Part shown: piece after piece, positions 21,455 to 34,082 of the stretch
How positions within the stretch are numbered: the first letter of the stretch is position 1
Layout: the number at the start of each line of letters is the position of its first letter
Origin: Microstegium vimineum
Lineage: Eukaryota > Streptophyta > Magnoliopsida > Poales > Poaceae
NCBI GenBank assembly: GCA_022036555.1
Contig: CM039129.1
Location: 27,268,553-27,332,552 of the forward strand
DNA length: 64,000 nucleotides
Direction of reading: 5' to 3'
Notes under the pieces: generated by a model
What the model was told of the DNA's origin: nothing
Database searches by the model: none
The model's input: only the letters and a program-made list of their open reading frames with translations
Position numbers and translations under genes: made by a program

Positions 21455-23304
21455 TGAAAGACCTTGTTTGGTTTTGGTTAATTGATGAAACCTATGAACA
21501 AACCCTTGAACTAAGTGTATGATCAAGATAGGGTGGTTCACCTTGGTACATGGAGCTAGATGGATGATCATGGTGAATCAAGTGCTCCATGGACTAAGGA
21601 AAAGAAGAAAGAGAAAAACAAAAATGAGCTCAAGGCAAAGGTATATCATAGGGCCATTTTTGGTTTAGTGATCAAGACACTATAGAGAGTGTGATCACCT
21701 TTAGGATAGATACCCATACTATTAAGAAGGAAAACTCGTTTCGATTGCGGTTATCATGTGCCACTAGGTTTGCATTGCATTCACATAAAATGAACCTAAG
21801 TGACACAACTAAAACAAATCCAAGAAAAATATGTTGCAAAGGCTAACATAGGTGAACAAAGGTATGAATCACAAGGTGTTAGCACATGGAAGCTTGGAGA
21901 AGAAGAGGTAGCTCGGTTTGAAACTCAGAAGGGCTCCGAACGCAGGGTCCAGTCGCTAGCTAAGTGCAGTCCAGACCAATGGACATGCGACCGGAGGCAT
22001 ACCCTAGCCTCGGCCTCTCTGCACAGGAGGTCCGGACGCTAAAGAGGGTCCGGACGCTGACTCCGGTCTCAGGTCCGGAGCTCGGCGCTCTCTGGACTCC
22101 TCTAGATGTAATTATCTGGACGCTGAAGTGTGTCCGGAAGCAAGAGACTGGACGCGCGAACAGAGCCAAGGAGCTCTCTAGACCCTCTCTGGACTGGGTC
22201 CGGACGCAGATGAAAAGGGAACCGGACGCTACTGTTGCATGCGTCCGGAGTCGACACGTCAGCATAGAGAAGGGCGCCAACGGGCAGATTCAAATCGGCA
22301 GAGGGGCCGGACGCAGGCGCGTTGGTCCGGACCCCCCATGCAGACTGCGTCCAGACTAATGCAAACAGTGGCAATGAAGGGGGAAAACGGCTAGTTCCTT
22401 GGTGGTTGCTATATAAGTCTTGTGGCCAGCTCCTAGGGCTCTCTCTTGCACCTCCCATTCATTTTACATACTTGTGCTTGCTTGAGATAGCCCCCAACTC
22501 ACTCTCTTCTCTGTTGTTGCATATTTGTGAGAGTTTGAGTGAACCAAGTGCATTGATCATTTCATTGCATCTTAGTGGCACTTGGTCAGCGTCATCGCCA
22601 CGTGGTTTCTTGTTATTCTTGGTGTTTGCCAACACCTAGACGGATTGGCGATTGTGGAGAAGCTTCGGCGCAATTGGTGATTGTTTGCGGCCGACTTCGG
22701 TGATTGTGAGAGGGCTTGTACCCACCTCGGCGGAGAGCCAAAGGGTAACTCTAGTGGATTGCTCGTGTCTTTGAGTTACTCTCATTTGGGTGGTTTCTTG
22801 TGGTGCCCGGGTAGTGGGCTTGGCTTGTGAATTGCCAATTAGCCACCGAAACACCATTTGAGTAGTGAACACAACAGGGAATAGCTTGGTGGCAACCAAG
22901 TGAACCTCAGGTGAAAAATCGATTGTCATCTTGTATCCCGGCTATTCATTGGTATTCATTGTGATTGGTTCTCTACATTGATATCCATACATCACAAGAC
23001 ATCGGTATAACAATCATCTCCTCTCTTGTATTTACCTTGTTCATATCTTGCTTAGTTAGCTCTCTAGTTAGCTTGTTAGCTTAGCTTGTTAGTTGTTCTT
23101 GCTAGCTCAAGTTAAGTGCCTTAGGTTCTTGCTATTGTTTGTTAGGCACTTAGCTAACTAGAATTGCCTTGGATAGGTGGCTTTGCATCCCAAGTAGAGC
23201 TAGAGCAAAAAGCTTCGCTTTAGTGTTATCTAACCATTTGCTCTAGTGATTTGTAGATTTTTTATTAGGCTATTCACCCCCCTCTAGCCATCTAGTACCT
23301 TTCA
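21455..23304 (+). repeat. Sirevirus 5' LTR (1850 bp)
   Basis: Begins TGAAAGACCTTGTTTGG and ends CTAGTACCTTTCA. TATA box TATATAAG at 22410-22417. A cluster of TCCGGAC, GTCCGGAC and CCGGACGC motifs fills 21980-22340, upstream of the TATA box. It matches the three-piece 3' LTR end to end. Confidence 0.93.
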
Positions 23305-23305
23305 A

Positions 23306-23319
23306 TTGGTATTAGAGTC
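23306..23319 (+). promoter_or_regulatory. Sirevirus primer binding site
   Basis: TTGGTATTAGAGTC directly after the LTR resembles TGGTATCAGAGC, the site complementary to initiator methionine tRNA used by copia elements, with two changes. Confidence 0.7.
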
Positions 23320-23355
23320 GTGGTCACCGCTATTATCAAGGCTTAACAACCTTCG

Positions 23356-25390
23356 GTGTTAGTGATGGCTCAAATATCATTCAACCATGTGGGGAGCAAA
23401 CCTCCAATGTTTGATGGCACCTCATTTGATTATTGGAAGAGGAAGATGAAGATGCATCTAGGCTCAATACATGAGAAGGTGTGGAGTATGACCGAAGATG
23501 ACTTTGTCATTCTTGATGAAGCTGCTCCCACACCTAGAGAGCAAGAGAACCGGCAATTCAACACCATGGCACTCAATGTCATCTACAATGGCATTGATTC
23601 GAAGGTGTTTGAACAAATCAAAGATCTTGAGAAAGCAAGTGAAGTGTGGAAGAGATTAGAAGATACTTATGAGGGCACTTCAACGGTAAAGAATGCCAAG
23701 CTATACATGCTCAAGGACAAGCTATCTCACTTCAAGATGAAGGATGACGAGTCCATCCCGGAGATGTTCCATAGGCTCCAAGTGATCATCAATGATCTCA
23801 AGAGCTTGGGTGAGAAGGTCAAAGATGAAGACTTTTTCAAACCACTTTCTTGGTTGTTTGCCCAAGAAATAGAAAACTTTGAGGCAAATAATTAGGAGAG
23901 ATGGTTTGGACAAGATCACTCCCAATGAAGTACTTGGTGAGATCATGACCGAATAGCAATATAATCAAGAAAGTGAAGAAGAAGAGGTCAAGGAAGAAAA
24001 GAAAGAAAACAAGAACTTAGCATTCAAGGCCTCATCATCCAAGAGCAAGGGCAAAGCAAAGAAGTAGGAGTCAAGTGATGATGAAGAAGCTAGTGATGAT
24101 GATGATGATGATGATGAGATGATGGCCCTCATTGTGCGCAAGTTTGGCAAGTTCATGAAGAAGAAGGGCTATGGTGCTAGAAAGAGAAGAGATAACTTCA
24201 AGGGCAAAGAATATGAGAAGAGATGCTACAAGTGCAAGAGCACCGGTCACATGATTGCGGATTGTCCCAATCATAGTGATGATGATGAGAAGAAGAAGAC
24301 CAAGCATGACAAGAAGGAGAAGAATCTATCCTTCACCAAGAAGAAGGGTGAATCCTATGTGGTGACTTGGGATGATAGTGACTCGTCCAATGATGACTCT
24401 AGTGATGATGAAAGGAAGAAGTCCAAGAAGAAGGTTATGGCAAGCATTGTTATCAACAACAAGCCATCCATCTTCGACACTCCATCATGCTTCATGGCTA
24501 AGCCAACTAAGGTACCATCTCATGATGATAGTGATAGTGATGATGATAGTAGTGATGATGAGGAGGAGTACTCCAAGGAGGAACTAGTTTATATGATGAA
24601 GCAAACTTATGAGTTCTTTGATAAGAAGAGAAAGGAGTGCAAATAATTGAACAAGAAGCTTAATGCTCTTGAACAATCCTTTGATGAGCTCAATGGCTCT
24701 CATGAGAGGCTAATGGAAGCCCATGAGAAGCTTGAGAGGACTCACTACAAGCTTGAAAAGGCTCACTCCTCTCTCATTGATCAAAGCAAGGTTAAGGTTG
24801 TTGCATCATGCAATATTGGAGTAACTTGTGAGATTCTAGATGAATCATTTTTCACTCATATCATTGCTGCCCCAACTGAGACACAATTTAGCACTCCACT
24901 TGCACATCTACTAGTGATAGCTCAAAGTATGATGCTACACTAGTGATTGAAAATGAAAAATTGAAACATGATGTTAATGAACTCACTCATGTTTTGGGTA
25001 AGGCATATGGTGGAGATGCCCGCTTGCTAAAGTGCTTGGGTAGCCAAAGATTCTCCCTTTGCAAAGAGGGATTGGGCTATACCCCTAAGAAGGGCAATTC
25101 GACCTTTGTAACTCCAAAGCCTAGCTTTGTGAGAAGCAATGGTCGGTTTTGCAACAAATGCAAGCAAGTGGGGATGTTGACCAATATTGCAAACTTAACA
25201 TGAGCCAAACCAAGTTTGCTAAAGCTACCTCTATGCACTTTGATTCTTGTTATATGCTTACCAAAAGTGCTAAAGGTATCATGGCTAAGTATGTTGGCAC
25301 ATCCATTGTTGGCCCAAAGAAGAAGGCTATTTGGGTGCCAAAATCCTTGGTCACTAACTTTGGAGGACCCAAACAAGTATGGGTACCTAA
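23356..25390 (+). pseudogene. Sirevirus gag, multiple frameshifts and stops
   Basis: Particle protein. The N-terminal capsid part (23365-23850) starts MAQISFNHVGSKPPMFDG, then SFDYWKRKMKMHLGS, as in UBN2/DUF4219-type copia gags. A frameshift near 23850 breaks the KITPNEVLGEIM block, which is readable in another frame at 23910-23945. An acidic Asp repeat (GATGAT series at 24078-24120) precedes the zinc knuckle CYKCKSTGHMIADC at 24223-24264. Further stops lie at 24644 and 24942. A Leu/Glu/His coiled-coil-like stretch lies at 24647-24790. A second CxxC-type motif (FCNKCKQVG) lies near 25150. The gag is long, as expected in Sireviruses. Confidence 0.85.
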
Positions 25391-25411
25391 AAGAAACTAA
25401 TTTGTTTTGTA

Positions 25412-26800
25412 GGTGAATTACAAACCCGGAGGAAGGCATTGGGTGCTTGATAGTGGGTGCACTCAACACATGACCGGGGATTATAGAATGTTCAAATAAA
25501 TCAACTCCAACACCAATGATGGCATTGATAGTATTACATTTGGTGATAATGGCATGGGCAAGGTCAAGGGTCTTGGTAAGATTGCAATATCCAATGACTT
25601 GAGCATATCCAATGTCTTGCTAGTTGAAAGCTTGAACTTCAATTTGCTATTGGTAGCTTAATTGTGTGATCTTGGATTCAAATGCATATTTGGAATAGAT
25701 GATGTTGAGATCATTAGTGTAGATGGTTCAAACTTGATATTCAAAGGCTTTAGATATGAGAACCTCTACCTAGTTGATTTTAATTCTAGTGAAGCTCAAT
25801 TGTCAACTTGCTTGCACACTAAATCAAGTATGGGTTGGTTATGACATAGAAGGCTTGGTCATGTTGGGATGAAACAATTGAATAGATTGATCAAGCATGA
25901 CTTAGTAAGAGGATTGAAAGATGTTGTGTTTGAGAAGGACAAACTTTGTAGCTGTCAAGCCGGCAAACAAGTTGGTAACACCCATCCAAAGAAGGGCATG
26001 ATGAGCACTAGTAGAGCATTTGAGTTGTTGCACATGGATCTATTTGGACTAACAACATACACTAGTATTGGAGGCAACAAGTATGGATTTGTCATAGTGG
26101 ATGATCTTACAAGATATACTTGGGTATTTTTTCTCAATGACAAGAGTGATACATTTGCAACCTTCAAATCTTTTGTCAAGAGATGTCACAATGAGTTTGA
26201 AACAACCATCAAGAATGTGAGAAGTGACAATGGAAGTGAATTCAAGAATACAAGAGTTGAAGAGCTATGTGATGAGCTTGGAATCAAGCATCAAAACTTG
26301 GCCAAGTACACTCCACAATCAAATGGCCTTATTGAGAGGAAGAATAGAACATTGATTGATATGGCAAGGTCTATGCTTAGTGAGTACAATGTGAGTCAAT
26401 CCTTTTGGGCCGAAGCTTTCAACACCGCTTGCTACTCTAGCAATCGGTTGTATTGTCATCCATTGATGGAGAAGACTCCATATGAGATATTGAATGGAAG
26501 GAAGCCCAACATTGCATACTTTAGAGTCTTTGGGTGCAAATGCTACATCTTGAAGAAAGGTGCAAGACTTGGAAAGTTTGACAAGAAATGTGATGAAGGG
26601 TTCCTACTTGGGTACTCAACCACAAGCAAAGCCTATAGAGTGTGGAATTCGGCTAGTGGTATACTTGAGGAGGTTCATGATGTTGAGTTTGATGAAACCA
26701 ATGCCTCACAAGTTGAGAATGAGAACCTAGAAGATGTGAGTGGTCCTCAATTGGCAAATGCTATGAAGAGCATGAATATTGGTGATATTAGGCCAAGACA
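25412..26800 (+). pseudogene. Sirevirus protease and integrase
   Basis: Aspartic protease: HWVLDSGCTQHMTGD (25438-25480) holds the catalytic Asp-Ser-Gly. A stop follows in FK*INSN (25497) and another near 25660. Integrase: the zinc motif begins HRRLGHVG after a stop at 25842; the Cys pair reads LCSCQAGKQ (25945-25970), one residue shorter than the usual CxxC. The core DD35E residues are present in LLHMDLFG, VRSDNGSEF and GLIERKNRTL. The frame is open from 25869 through the RT to 27680. The single-codon deletion in the zinc motif would probably harm integrase even without the stops. Confidence 0.88.
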
Positions 26801-28364
26801 AGTGATTGAAGAGTCAACAAAGATTGATGAAGCCCTACAAGATGTTGATTGGGTCAATGCTATGCATGAAGATCTCAACAATTTCACTAGGAACCAAGTT
26901 TGGGAACTAGTTGAAAGACTCAAGAACTACAATGTGATTGGCACAAGATGGGTATTTAGAAATAAGCAAGACCAAGATGGTATAGTTGTGAGAAACAAAG
27001 CAAGATTGGTAGCTCCAGGATACACTCAAGTTCAAGGTCTTGACTTTGGAGAAACCTATGCACCGGTTGCAAGATTAAAGGCAATAAGGATTCTATTGAC
27101 CTATGCATGTGCACACAACATCAAGCTATACCAAATGGATGTGAAGAGTGCTTTCTTGAATGGATATATCAATGAGCTAGTATATGTTGAGCAACCTCCT
27201 GGTTTTGAAGATGACAAGAAGCCCAACAATGTGTACAAGTTGAGGAAGGCTTTATATGGCTTGAAGCAAGCACCTAGAGCATGGTATGGAAGATTGAGGG
27301 ACTTCATTCTATCTAAAGGGTTCATTATGGGGAAGGTTGATACTACTCTCTTCACCAAGAAGCTTGGAAAAGATCTATTTGTGCTCCAAGTCTATGTGGA
27401 TGACATCATATTCAGTTCAACCAATCAAGAATTTTGTGAAGAATTTGGCAAGATGATGGAAAATGAGTTTGAAATGTCAATGATTGGTGAACTTAGCTAC
27501 TTCCTTGGTCTTCAAATCAAGCAATTGAAGAATGGCACCTTTGTGAGTCAAGGCAAGTACATCAAGGATATGATGAAGAAGTTTGGCTTAGAAGATTCTA
27601 AAGGCATTAGCACTCCAATGGGCACTAATGGACACTTGGATAGTGATGCTAGTGGCAATATGGTGGATCAAAAGTTGTAGCGGTCTATGATTGGAAGCCT
27701 ACTCTATGTGACCGCGTCTAGGACGGATGTGATGTTTATTGTATGCATGTGTGCAAGATTTCAAGCCTCTCCAAGAGAAAGTCACTTGAAGGCTACAAAG
27801 AGGATATTGAGGTACTTGAAGCATACACAATATGTTGGATTGTGGTATCCCAAGGGGTCTAACTTTGAGCTAATTGGATATTCGGACTCCGATTATGCGG
27901 GATGCAAGATTGATAGAAAGAGCACATCGGGCACATGTCAAATGCTAGGCATGTCACTTGTATCTTGGTCATCAAAGAAGCAAAATAGTGTTGCACTCTA
28001 TACCGCTGAAGCCGAATACATAAGTGCGGGTAGTTGTTGTGCTCAATTGCTTTGGATGAAAGAAACTTTGAATGACTATGGGATCAATTTCAAGCAAGTG
28101 CCTTTGCTATGTGACAATGAAAGTGCGGTGAAGCTAACCAACAATCCGGTTCAACATTCAAGAACCAAGCACATTGATGTAAGGAACCACTTCATAAGAG
28201 ACCATCAACTCAAGGGTGATATCAAAATCACAAGTGTTGGCACCGATGATCAACTTGCTGACATATTAACCAAGCCACTTGATGAGAAGAGGTTTTGCAA
28301 GCTAAGAAATGAGTTGAACATTCTTGACTTCTCAAATATGTGTGGATGCACCCCCCATATATGA
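26801..28364 (+). pseudogene. Sirevirus reverse transcriptase and RNase H
   Basis: RT (RVT_2, PF07727) from WVNAMHEDLNNF (26850) through VIGTRWVFRNKQD, YAPVARLKAIR, the first catalytic Asp in LYQMDVKSAFLNG (27127-27165), ALYGLKQAPRAWY and the YVDD box (27394-27405). A single in-frame TAG at 27678 (in a Lys-Leu-stop-Arg-Ser run) interrupts the joint to RNase H. RNase H has SDSDYAGC, SWSSKKQNSVALYTAEAEY and CDNESAV, with the conserved acidic residues, ending about 28364. All catalytic residues seem intact; one nonsense change inactivates the junction. Confidence 0.9.
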
Positions 28365-29310
28365 CATGCCTCTCCTTCGAGCAAAGCAAGGTACAAGTTG
28401 TTTGACATGTCATTCATCCTTATTAGGACTTGTTAGTGCATCTAGACATCAATTCATTATGCTCATTCATGAAAATCAAATGATTTGATGCTTATATGGT
28501 ACCACTATTGCTTCTATGCTTGACTTGATCTAGTGGTAGCATATGACATATTTGTGGGCTTGCAATCCTAGTGTTTGATCTAGATCATGAACTTCAAATG
28601 TTTAGCTCAACATGGGCAAGATAACCATTCTAGGATGTGTGAACAAGCTTGTCCATTGTTTAAACCGAGTTAAATAGCTTGGAGCAAGTAATCTAGATTG
28701 AACCACAACTAAGCTTCTCTCCAATAATCAAACCTTTGAGCACATCTTTTATGATAATAAATGACAAAGGGGGAGAAGTTAGTAAGAGTAAGAAAAATAT
28801 TTTTTTTCTTTTTTGAAAATTTTGAAAATGAAAGCACAAAAGTAGGGGGAGCAAGCCTATGAATAAAGTTGTTACATATCTTTGTGCATTCATAAGTGCT
28901 TGCTTGCATATGTACTTATATTCATGATATGATTGTGTGGTGATTGCTAGAAACACAATGTCTTGGTGCTCGAAGAACTAGCATGATTAGGTCTTGAGTT
29001 TTTCATGTGATGTCTAGTTCTCTCAAAGTGTCTCCAAGTTGCTTTTCAAGTGGTTTCTATGCATTCATGGTGCTAAGGATGGTTAATATTGCACTCCGAT
29101 TGGTATCACGCTTCAAAGGTCCATCCTACACACCTTAGCATCATTTGGTAGCATTTACTCTCCCACAATTCTTATTCATGCATATGTAATCAAAATGAAC
29201 CAAACTCATATATCACATATGTAGGGGGAGCTAATACTACCAAAGTTTAAATTTTCATCATATATATTTATTTGTGAAAGGTTGTCATCAATTACCAAAA
29301 AGGGGGAGAT
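28365..29310 (+). other. Sirevirus 3' region with multiple polypurine tracts
   Basis: No coding domain. AAAGGGGGAGAAG near 28767, GTAGGGGGAGCAAG near 28842, GTAGGGGGAGCTAA near 29220 and the LTR-proximal AAAAAGGGGGAGA at 29297-29309. Serial polypurine tracts after RNase H are, from memory of the literature, a hallmark of Sireviruses. No envelope-like frame is seen. Confidence 0.75.
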
Positions 29311-29438
29311 TGAAAGACCTTGTTTGGTTTTGGTTAATTGATGAAACCTATGAACTAACCCTTGAACTAAGTGTATGATCAAGATAGGGTGGTTCACCTT
29401 GGTACATGGAGCTAGATGGATGATCATGGTGAATCAAG
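29311..29438 (+). repeat. Sirevirus 3' LTR, piece 1
   Basis: 128 bp beginning TGAAAGACCTTGTTTGG, co-linear with 21455-21582. Interrupted after GAATCAAG by CACTA-2, with AAG as the 3-bp duplication. Confidence 0.92.
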
Positions 29439-29600
29439 CACTACTATAGAACTTGATATTAGTGCCGGTTCAAAACCCCAATTGGCGGTTTTTGAACTGG
29501 CATTGGCAATTCGGCAGTGATGAGGCCAAGCCATCACTGTCGGTTTGTTCCACCAACAAGCCATCACTGTCGGTTTTAATTGAACCGGCAATGATATTAT
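29439..29600. repeat. CACTA-2 subterminal repeats, left
   Basis: CCATCACTGTCGGTTT appears twice within about 60 bp with AACCGGCAATGAT and GTGCCGGTTC variants, next to the terminus. 29601-29825 is AT-rich with no recognised feature. Confidence 0.8.
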
Positions 29601-29825
29601 TTTTTAAAATTGCATTTTATTAATTGTTTAATTTTTATTTGGGGTTTAGGGTATAGGTGGTGGGGAGGGAGATTGTGGAGGTGTTTGCTATCGAACCATT
29701 TGATATCGATGTGAATTGAAGGTGGTTGTGGACTAGCGACAATACAAACCCATCACACATTTATAATAATTATTACAAAAGATCCAAACAAAACTTAAAG
29801 TATCAAATTAAATGTCGCATTAGAA

Positions 29826-32800
29826 TAGCCTTTCGAGGCGGTCTTTTCCGTAGATCTTCTTGAAGTCCTTACTCTGCACAATGGACATATATCCTTTTCT
29901 ATACACTATCTCGTCCAGAATAAGAGCTGCTATCTCCTCTGGAAATCCTCTTATCTCAAAATCTAGCAACCTGTTGTGGCCCTGATCTTTGCACTGTAAA
30001 TTGATACAAGATGATATTGAGATGCACATACGGAAGACAAAACAATAGAATTAAAATGAGACGCGTACGTACCATGCCATCTCCTAATCCTAGTTTTGCG
30101 CCAAAGTAGCAAAGCATTGCCCACATCACATAGAACCCGCATTCGTTGTTCCCCATTGGTTGATCTAGGTTCTTGACCTTCTTCATATACTCCACGCTGA
30201 ATGGGGCTCTCCATTTCTTTTGCATCATATGCTCCACATTTCTCCAATCAGGTAACGCCTTCATCCTATATGACAATGTAAATGAAGTGTGAAGGCTGAG
30301 GACGTTAATTACAATATCATATGTGATTGAAAAGTGTCGTGATATTGGGTTCACTTACATATTTAGCACTTTGACTAAGGGTTTGATAAGTTTTAGTGGC
30401 TTCTTTTTTGAGTCCCACACCTCGATAGTTGAATTTTTAAGACTTATATCTACGGGGACATAATGGTTTCTGCAATCACAAAGCTCATGTTATTGAATGA
30501 TATATCAAGAAAAAAACACTTAAGGGTCGAGAACACATACTCGCAATTGTAGGTTAGCAGTGTGTTTGTTTTGCCGACTGAGAACATTTTTTCAAACTCT
30601 ATCTTCAAACTTGCTGAGACATACGGATCTTTGAGACCGGCTTTGCATGTTGTCTCATTTACCAAGATGGGGTCCAAGTAGTCAAAATTTCTATTTTGTT
30701 TTTTGAGGCAAAATTTTGCTACAGACATGCAAAATAAACATGCATGGATATATTCAAATGTAGATCACGTAGTTTATTATAACGTTGTTAGGTATGGTAC
30801 TTACAGAGTCCATAACATCATAATCTGCACATCCAGCGAGCGTCGTTGATAGAGTTGAAAGAGGTCTTCATAATGAATAGTATGCACAACTTCTTCAGGA
30901 TGATTAAAATGTAAACAGGAATGGATGCATACTTCAAAGGTTGCTATCTTGTCTTCGCTGCTATTACTGTCTATGATGTAATAATCATGCAACTGTCGCA
31001 TGTTTGTTGGCAATTTTTTATACTCTTCTTCGATGGCGACCATAGGCTTGCCTAGTTCAAACTTGTGTCCAGTTCTGCGGCCAACTTTTGTATCTCTAGC
31101 TGCTGAAAGGTGTGTATTCCTCTAGATGTTTCTAGATTACCCGGATTTTTGCTTTGCCTTTCAAATTCGCTCTGTTTCTCAGGTATATAAGCCAATTGTT
31201 TGTACAAGGCAAGTTTGGCGGCCTTTTCTGCAATCTGAGCTCGTAGAATTTCGTCCTCAGTCGGCGCTAGCTTCTGCCTTTTACTAGTCATCTTGGGATC
31301 TTTGCCAACCGAAGCTGATGACCTCCTCTGTTGCGAAGTCGAACCTGATCTAGAGCTAGGCCATCGAGATCCTAGTCCTGAGGACTTTGAAGCTGGTGGA
31401 GGAGGAGGAGGAGGAGTCTTCTCCTTTGGCGGTGGAGAAGGAGTCTTCTCCTTTGGCGGTGGAGGAGGTGTCGGTGGATCTTGACGAGGAGAGAAACCTC
31501 TTCGCGGAGGGGACCGAGATGATTCACTGTCATCATCATCTTCCGAAGATAGCTGTTCGTCTAGCTTGATGAAGCGTTTGCACCAGGCAACATGAGTTCC
31601 CAAGTTGTGAACTAGACGCGACCTTTCTCCCTCCACTGGGAAATCAATATGTATCTTATTGTACTTGGCCAGGATCTTATCAATGCTAACCCTGGCATAC
31701 CCGAGTGGCACTGGCTTGCCATGAATGACGTTCTCTCCTCTAGGAAATGCTTGTCCGACCGCTACCTTGTCTTTGGTCCACTGCTAACGGATGTACAACC
31801 TGACATTCACAGGTTCTGTGATGTCGTCCACCGGATGAGGAGCATTGACCTCTTCTTCGTCAGGCATAGGGGTTGAGCCACAGCTACTGCGGCCCTTGCC
31901 GGGCACTGGGCTATTCAAAGTCGGGATTGCATGCGGCCCTTGACTTGAACACATGGATTGCATAGCGCTCGCCACTTGAGCAGCTATCCGTGCTTCCATG
32001 CTCTATTCTAGCTCCTCTCGCATCCTTTGGAACTCCTCTTCTCTTTGCATTCTAGCCCTGACCCGGCTCCTAGAGGAAGCAGATTCACCTTCAAATGCTT
32101 TCTCCCAGGGAATTATCCCGGCTCCTCTAGTGCGGCCGGGGTGCTCCTTGGTTCCAAGTGCTTGCGTGAGCACATCATTTTCTCTATTCGACCTGCGGGC
32201 CCCTCTATGCACTTCCTCAGTGATCGTGGAAATCTTCTGGAGGAGATCGGTGACGGGTTCAGCGCTGGCGGAAAGGCTCCCATCAGGATTGTATCGTGCC
32301 CCCCTTGTGAGTAGGTAGTTCATTGATCTGGGCTGCCAATCGCTTGTCTAAGGCATAACGCCGCTCCGCTCTAGTGCTTCGACTTGGGCATCCCAATCCG
32401 GAATCTTCCTTACGTACCCACGCGATCCTAGGCGGTGAGGATTATTTGACCTAAGCGAGTTTGCTTTGTTTCTTTCGCTTGATGCCTTGGCCTCTTCGGG
32501 TAGCTTGTAAGCCTTGAACTCCTCCCAGAAGTCCCTCTGCTTGCTGAGTTCACCTCCCGCAAAATTCGGTTCTTTTTCCTCCTTGATGAGCTTGTGCAAC
32601 TTTCCCTTGAAATTCTTGAAGGAGTGGCCCATGATTTCCTTGGCCCTCTTCTTGACTGTCGCTTCATAACAATCATTCGGGAAAGTGAAGTACCCTCTGA
32701 GCTTGTTCCAAACTAGTTCCTTCTCCACTTCTGGAACCCTCCACGGGTCTTGCTCGCTGCCATTCCACTTCCTATATTTGATCGGGATGAAGTCCATTAC

Positions 32801-33240
32801 AAGTGCCCCGATGGTACTCTTGTATGGGCCCAATGCTTTAAGTGGCTCCACCGGTTCCCCTAGTTGGTCGAACTGAGAGATGTGCCAGTGTCTAGTTGTC
32901 TGAGGGAGCTTTGTTGCACCAAGCTTAGTGCTTTTGGAACTCTCACCAGTACTTGGACCTTCCGGCAGAACCTGCTTCAAAATTTATAAATAAGTCCCCA
33001 TCAAACATTTCTGGCTATATTTACTGTGTTTTTAGGTATGACCTAAGTTATTACCTCGTCTCCTTGGCCCTCTTCTAGGTTTAGCATATGGCTAGGGCTC
33101 CAAGGTCTTTGATCCCTTGTTGGTTGTCATCGGCTCCTTGGTCACGTTCAGCACCGCCACCACTAGTTCCTTGGTCATCGGCTTCGGTCGCAGGGCGACG
33201 GGTGGTGAATCGGCGCTTAATTGTCATGTTTCTGGACATG
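29826..33240 (-). pseudogene. CACTA-2 accessory protein: Transposase_24 region, Pro-rich linker, Ulp1-like protease
   Basis: Multi-exon gene, start ATG at 33240 (MSRNMTIKRRF). A small frameshift near 33120 precedes a PWSPSHMLNL block. The 32980-32003 part contains the plant transposase signature: NPHRLGSRGYVRKIPDW, VTDLLQKI and GTKEHPGRTRGAGIIPW, with a stop near 32348. A Pro/Lys-rich linker (PPPKEKTP repeats, 31400-31500) follows. The Ulp1-like C48 part has NHYVPVDISL (His, about 30460), IEVWDS (Asp, about 30430) and GNNECGFYVMWAM (Cys, about 30110-30150). It is the homologue of the CACTA-1 gene. TnpA-like by position; its role in transposition is unproven. Confidence 0.78.
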
Positions 33241-33269
33241 AATTTCGATTATTGGTGTTAACTCATAGG

Positions 33270-34070
33270 TAGATAACATATATATATATATACAAGCATA
33301 GGATGATGACATATATACAAGCATAAGTGTAGCATAAGAAAATCCATATATACAAGCATAAGTTGATGCCATATATACAAGCATAGGATGATGACATATA
33401 TCTCTCTATCTTTCTCTCTATCTTTATATCTCTCTCTATCTATCTCTCTATCTTTGCCATGTATATATGATATGACATTTATACATCTATATCTCTTTCT
33501 CTATCTCTCAAGCATAGGATGACATTTATATCTCTTTCTCTTTCTCTATCTCTTTATATAAGTGATGCTATACATAATTTGAATCATGGTAGCCACAATA
33601 TGAAATAAAGAGATGACATATATATGATTGTATCTCACTCTCTATCTCTCTATCTCTATCTATCTCTCTATCACTATCACTATCACTATCTATATGGTAG
33701 CAACATATTTCAATCAAGCCTTTGACATATAAGGATGAAGGGACAACTCTTTCTCTCTCTCTCTATCATGCTATGGTACAATATCGTTCTCTCCATAAAA
33801 AAATGAATCATGATATATATATACAAAACTTGAATCTTGAAATATATATACAAAACAATATCTATATATCTCTCTATCTCTCTAATCACTACATATCTCT
33901 CTATCTCTATCTCTCGCAAATTTTTCTCAAAGTATATTTCTCAAAGTGTATATATGAATTAATATGGATCATGCTACCATCAATATGAATCTATCTCTAA
34001 TCTCTACCTATCTCTCTATCTCTATCTATCTTTCTCTCTCAGCTTTCTCTCTCTGCCACATTTTGTCGAA
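33270..34070. repeat. Pyrimidine-rich microsatellite tract inside CACTA-2
   Basis: Long stretches of (TATCTC)n, (TCTA)n and (CT)n with interspersed ATATATACAAGCATA units (33280-33390, at least four copies). No coding potential. It lies just upstream of the accessory gene start, so it belongs to that gene's promoter or leader. Confidence 0.85.
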
Positions 34071-34082
34071 CACCTTGGCTGC

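Noticed and set aside
33270..34070. Possible regulatory or structural RNA in the CT-rich tract
   Set aside because: Simple microsatellite slippage explains it; no conserved pairing seen.
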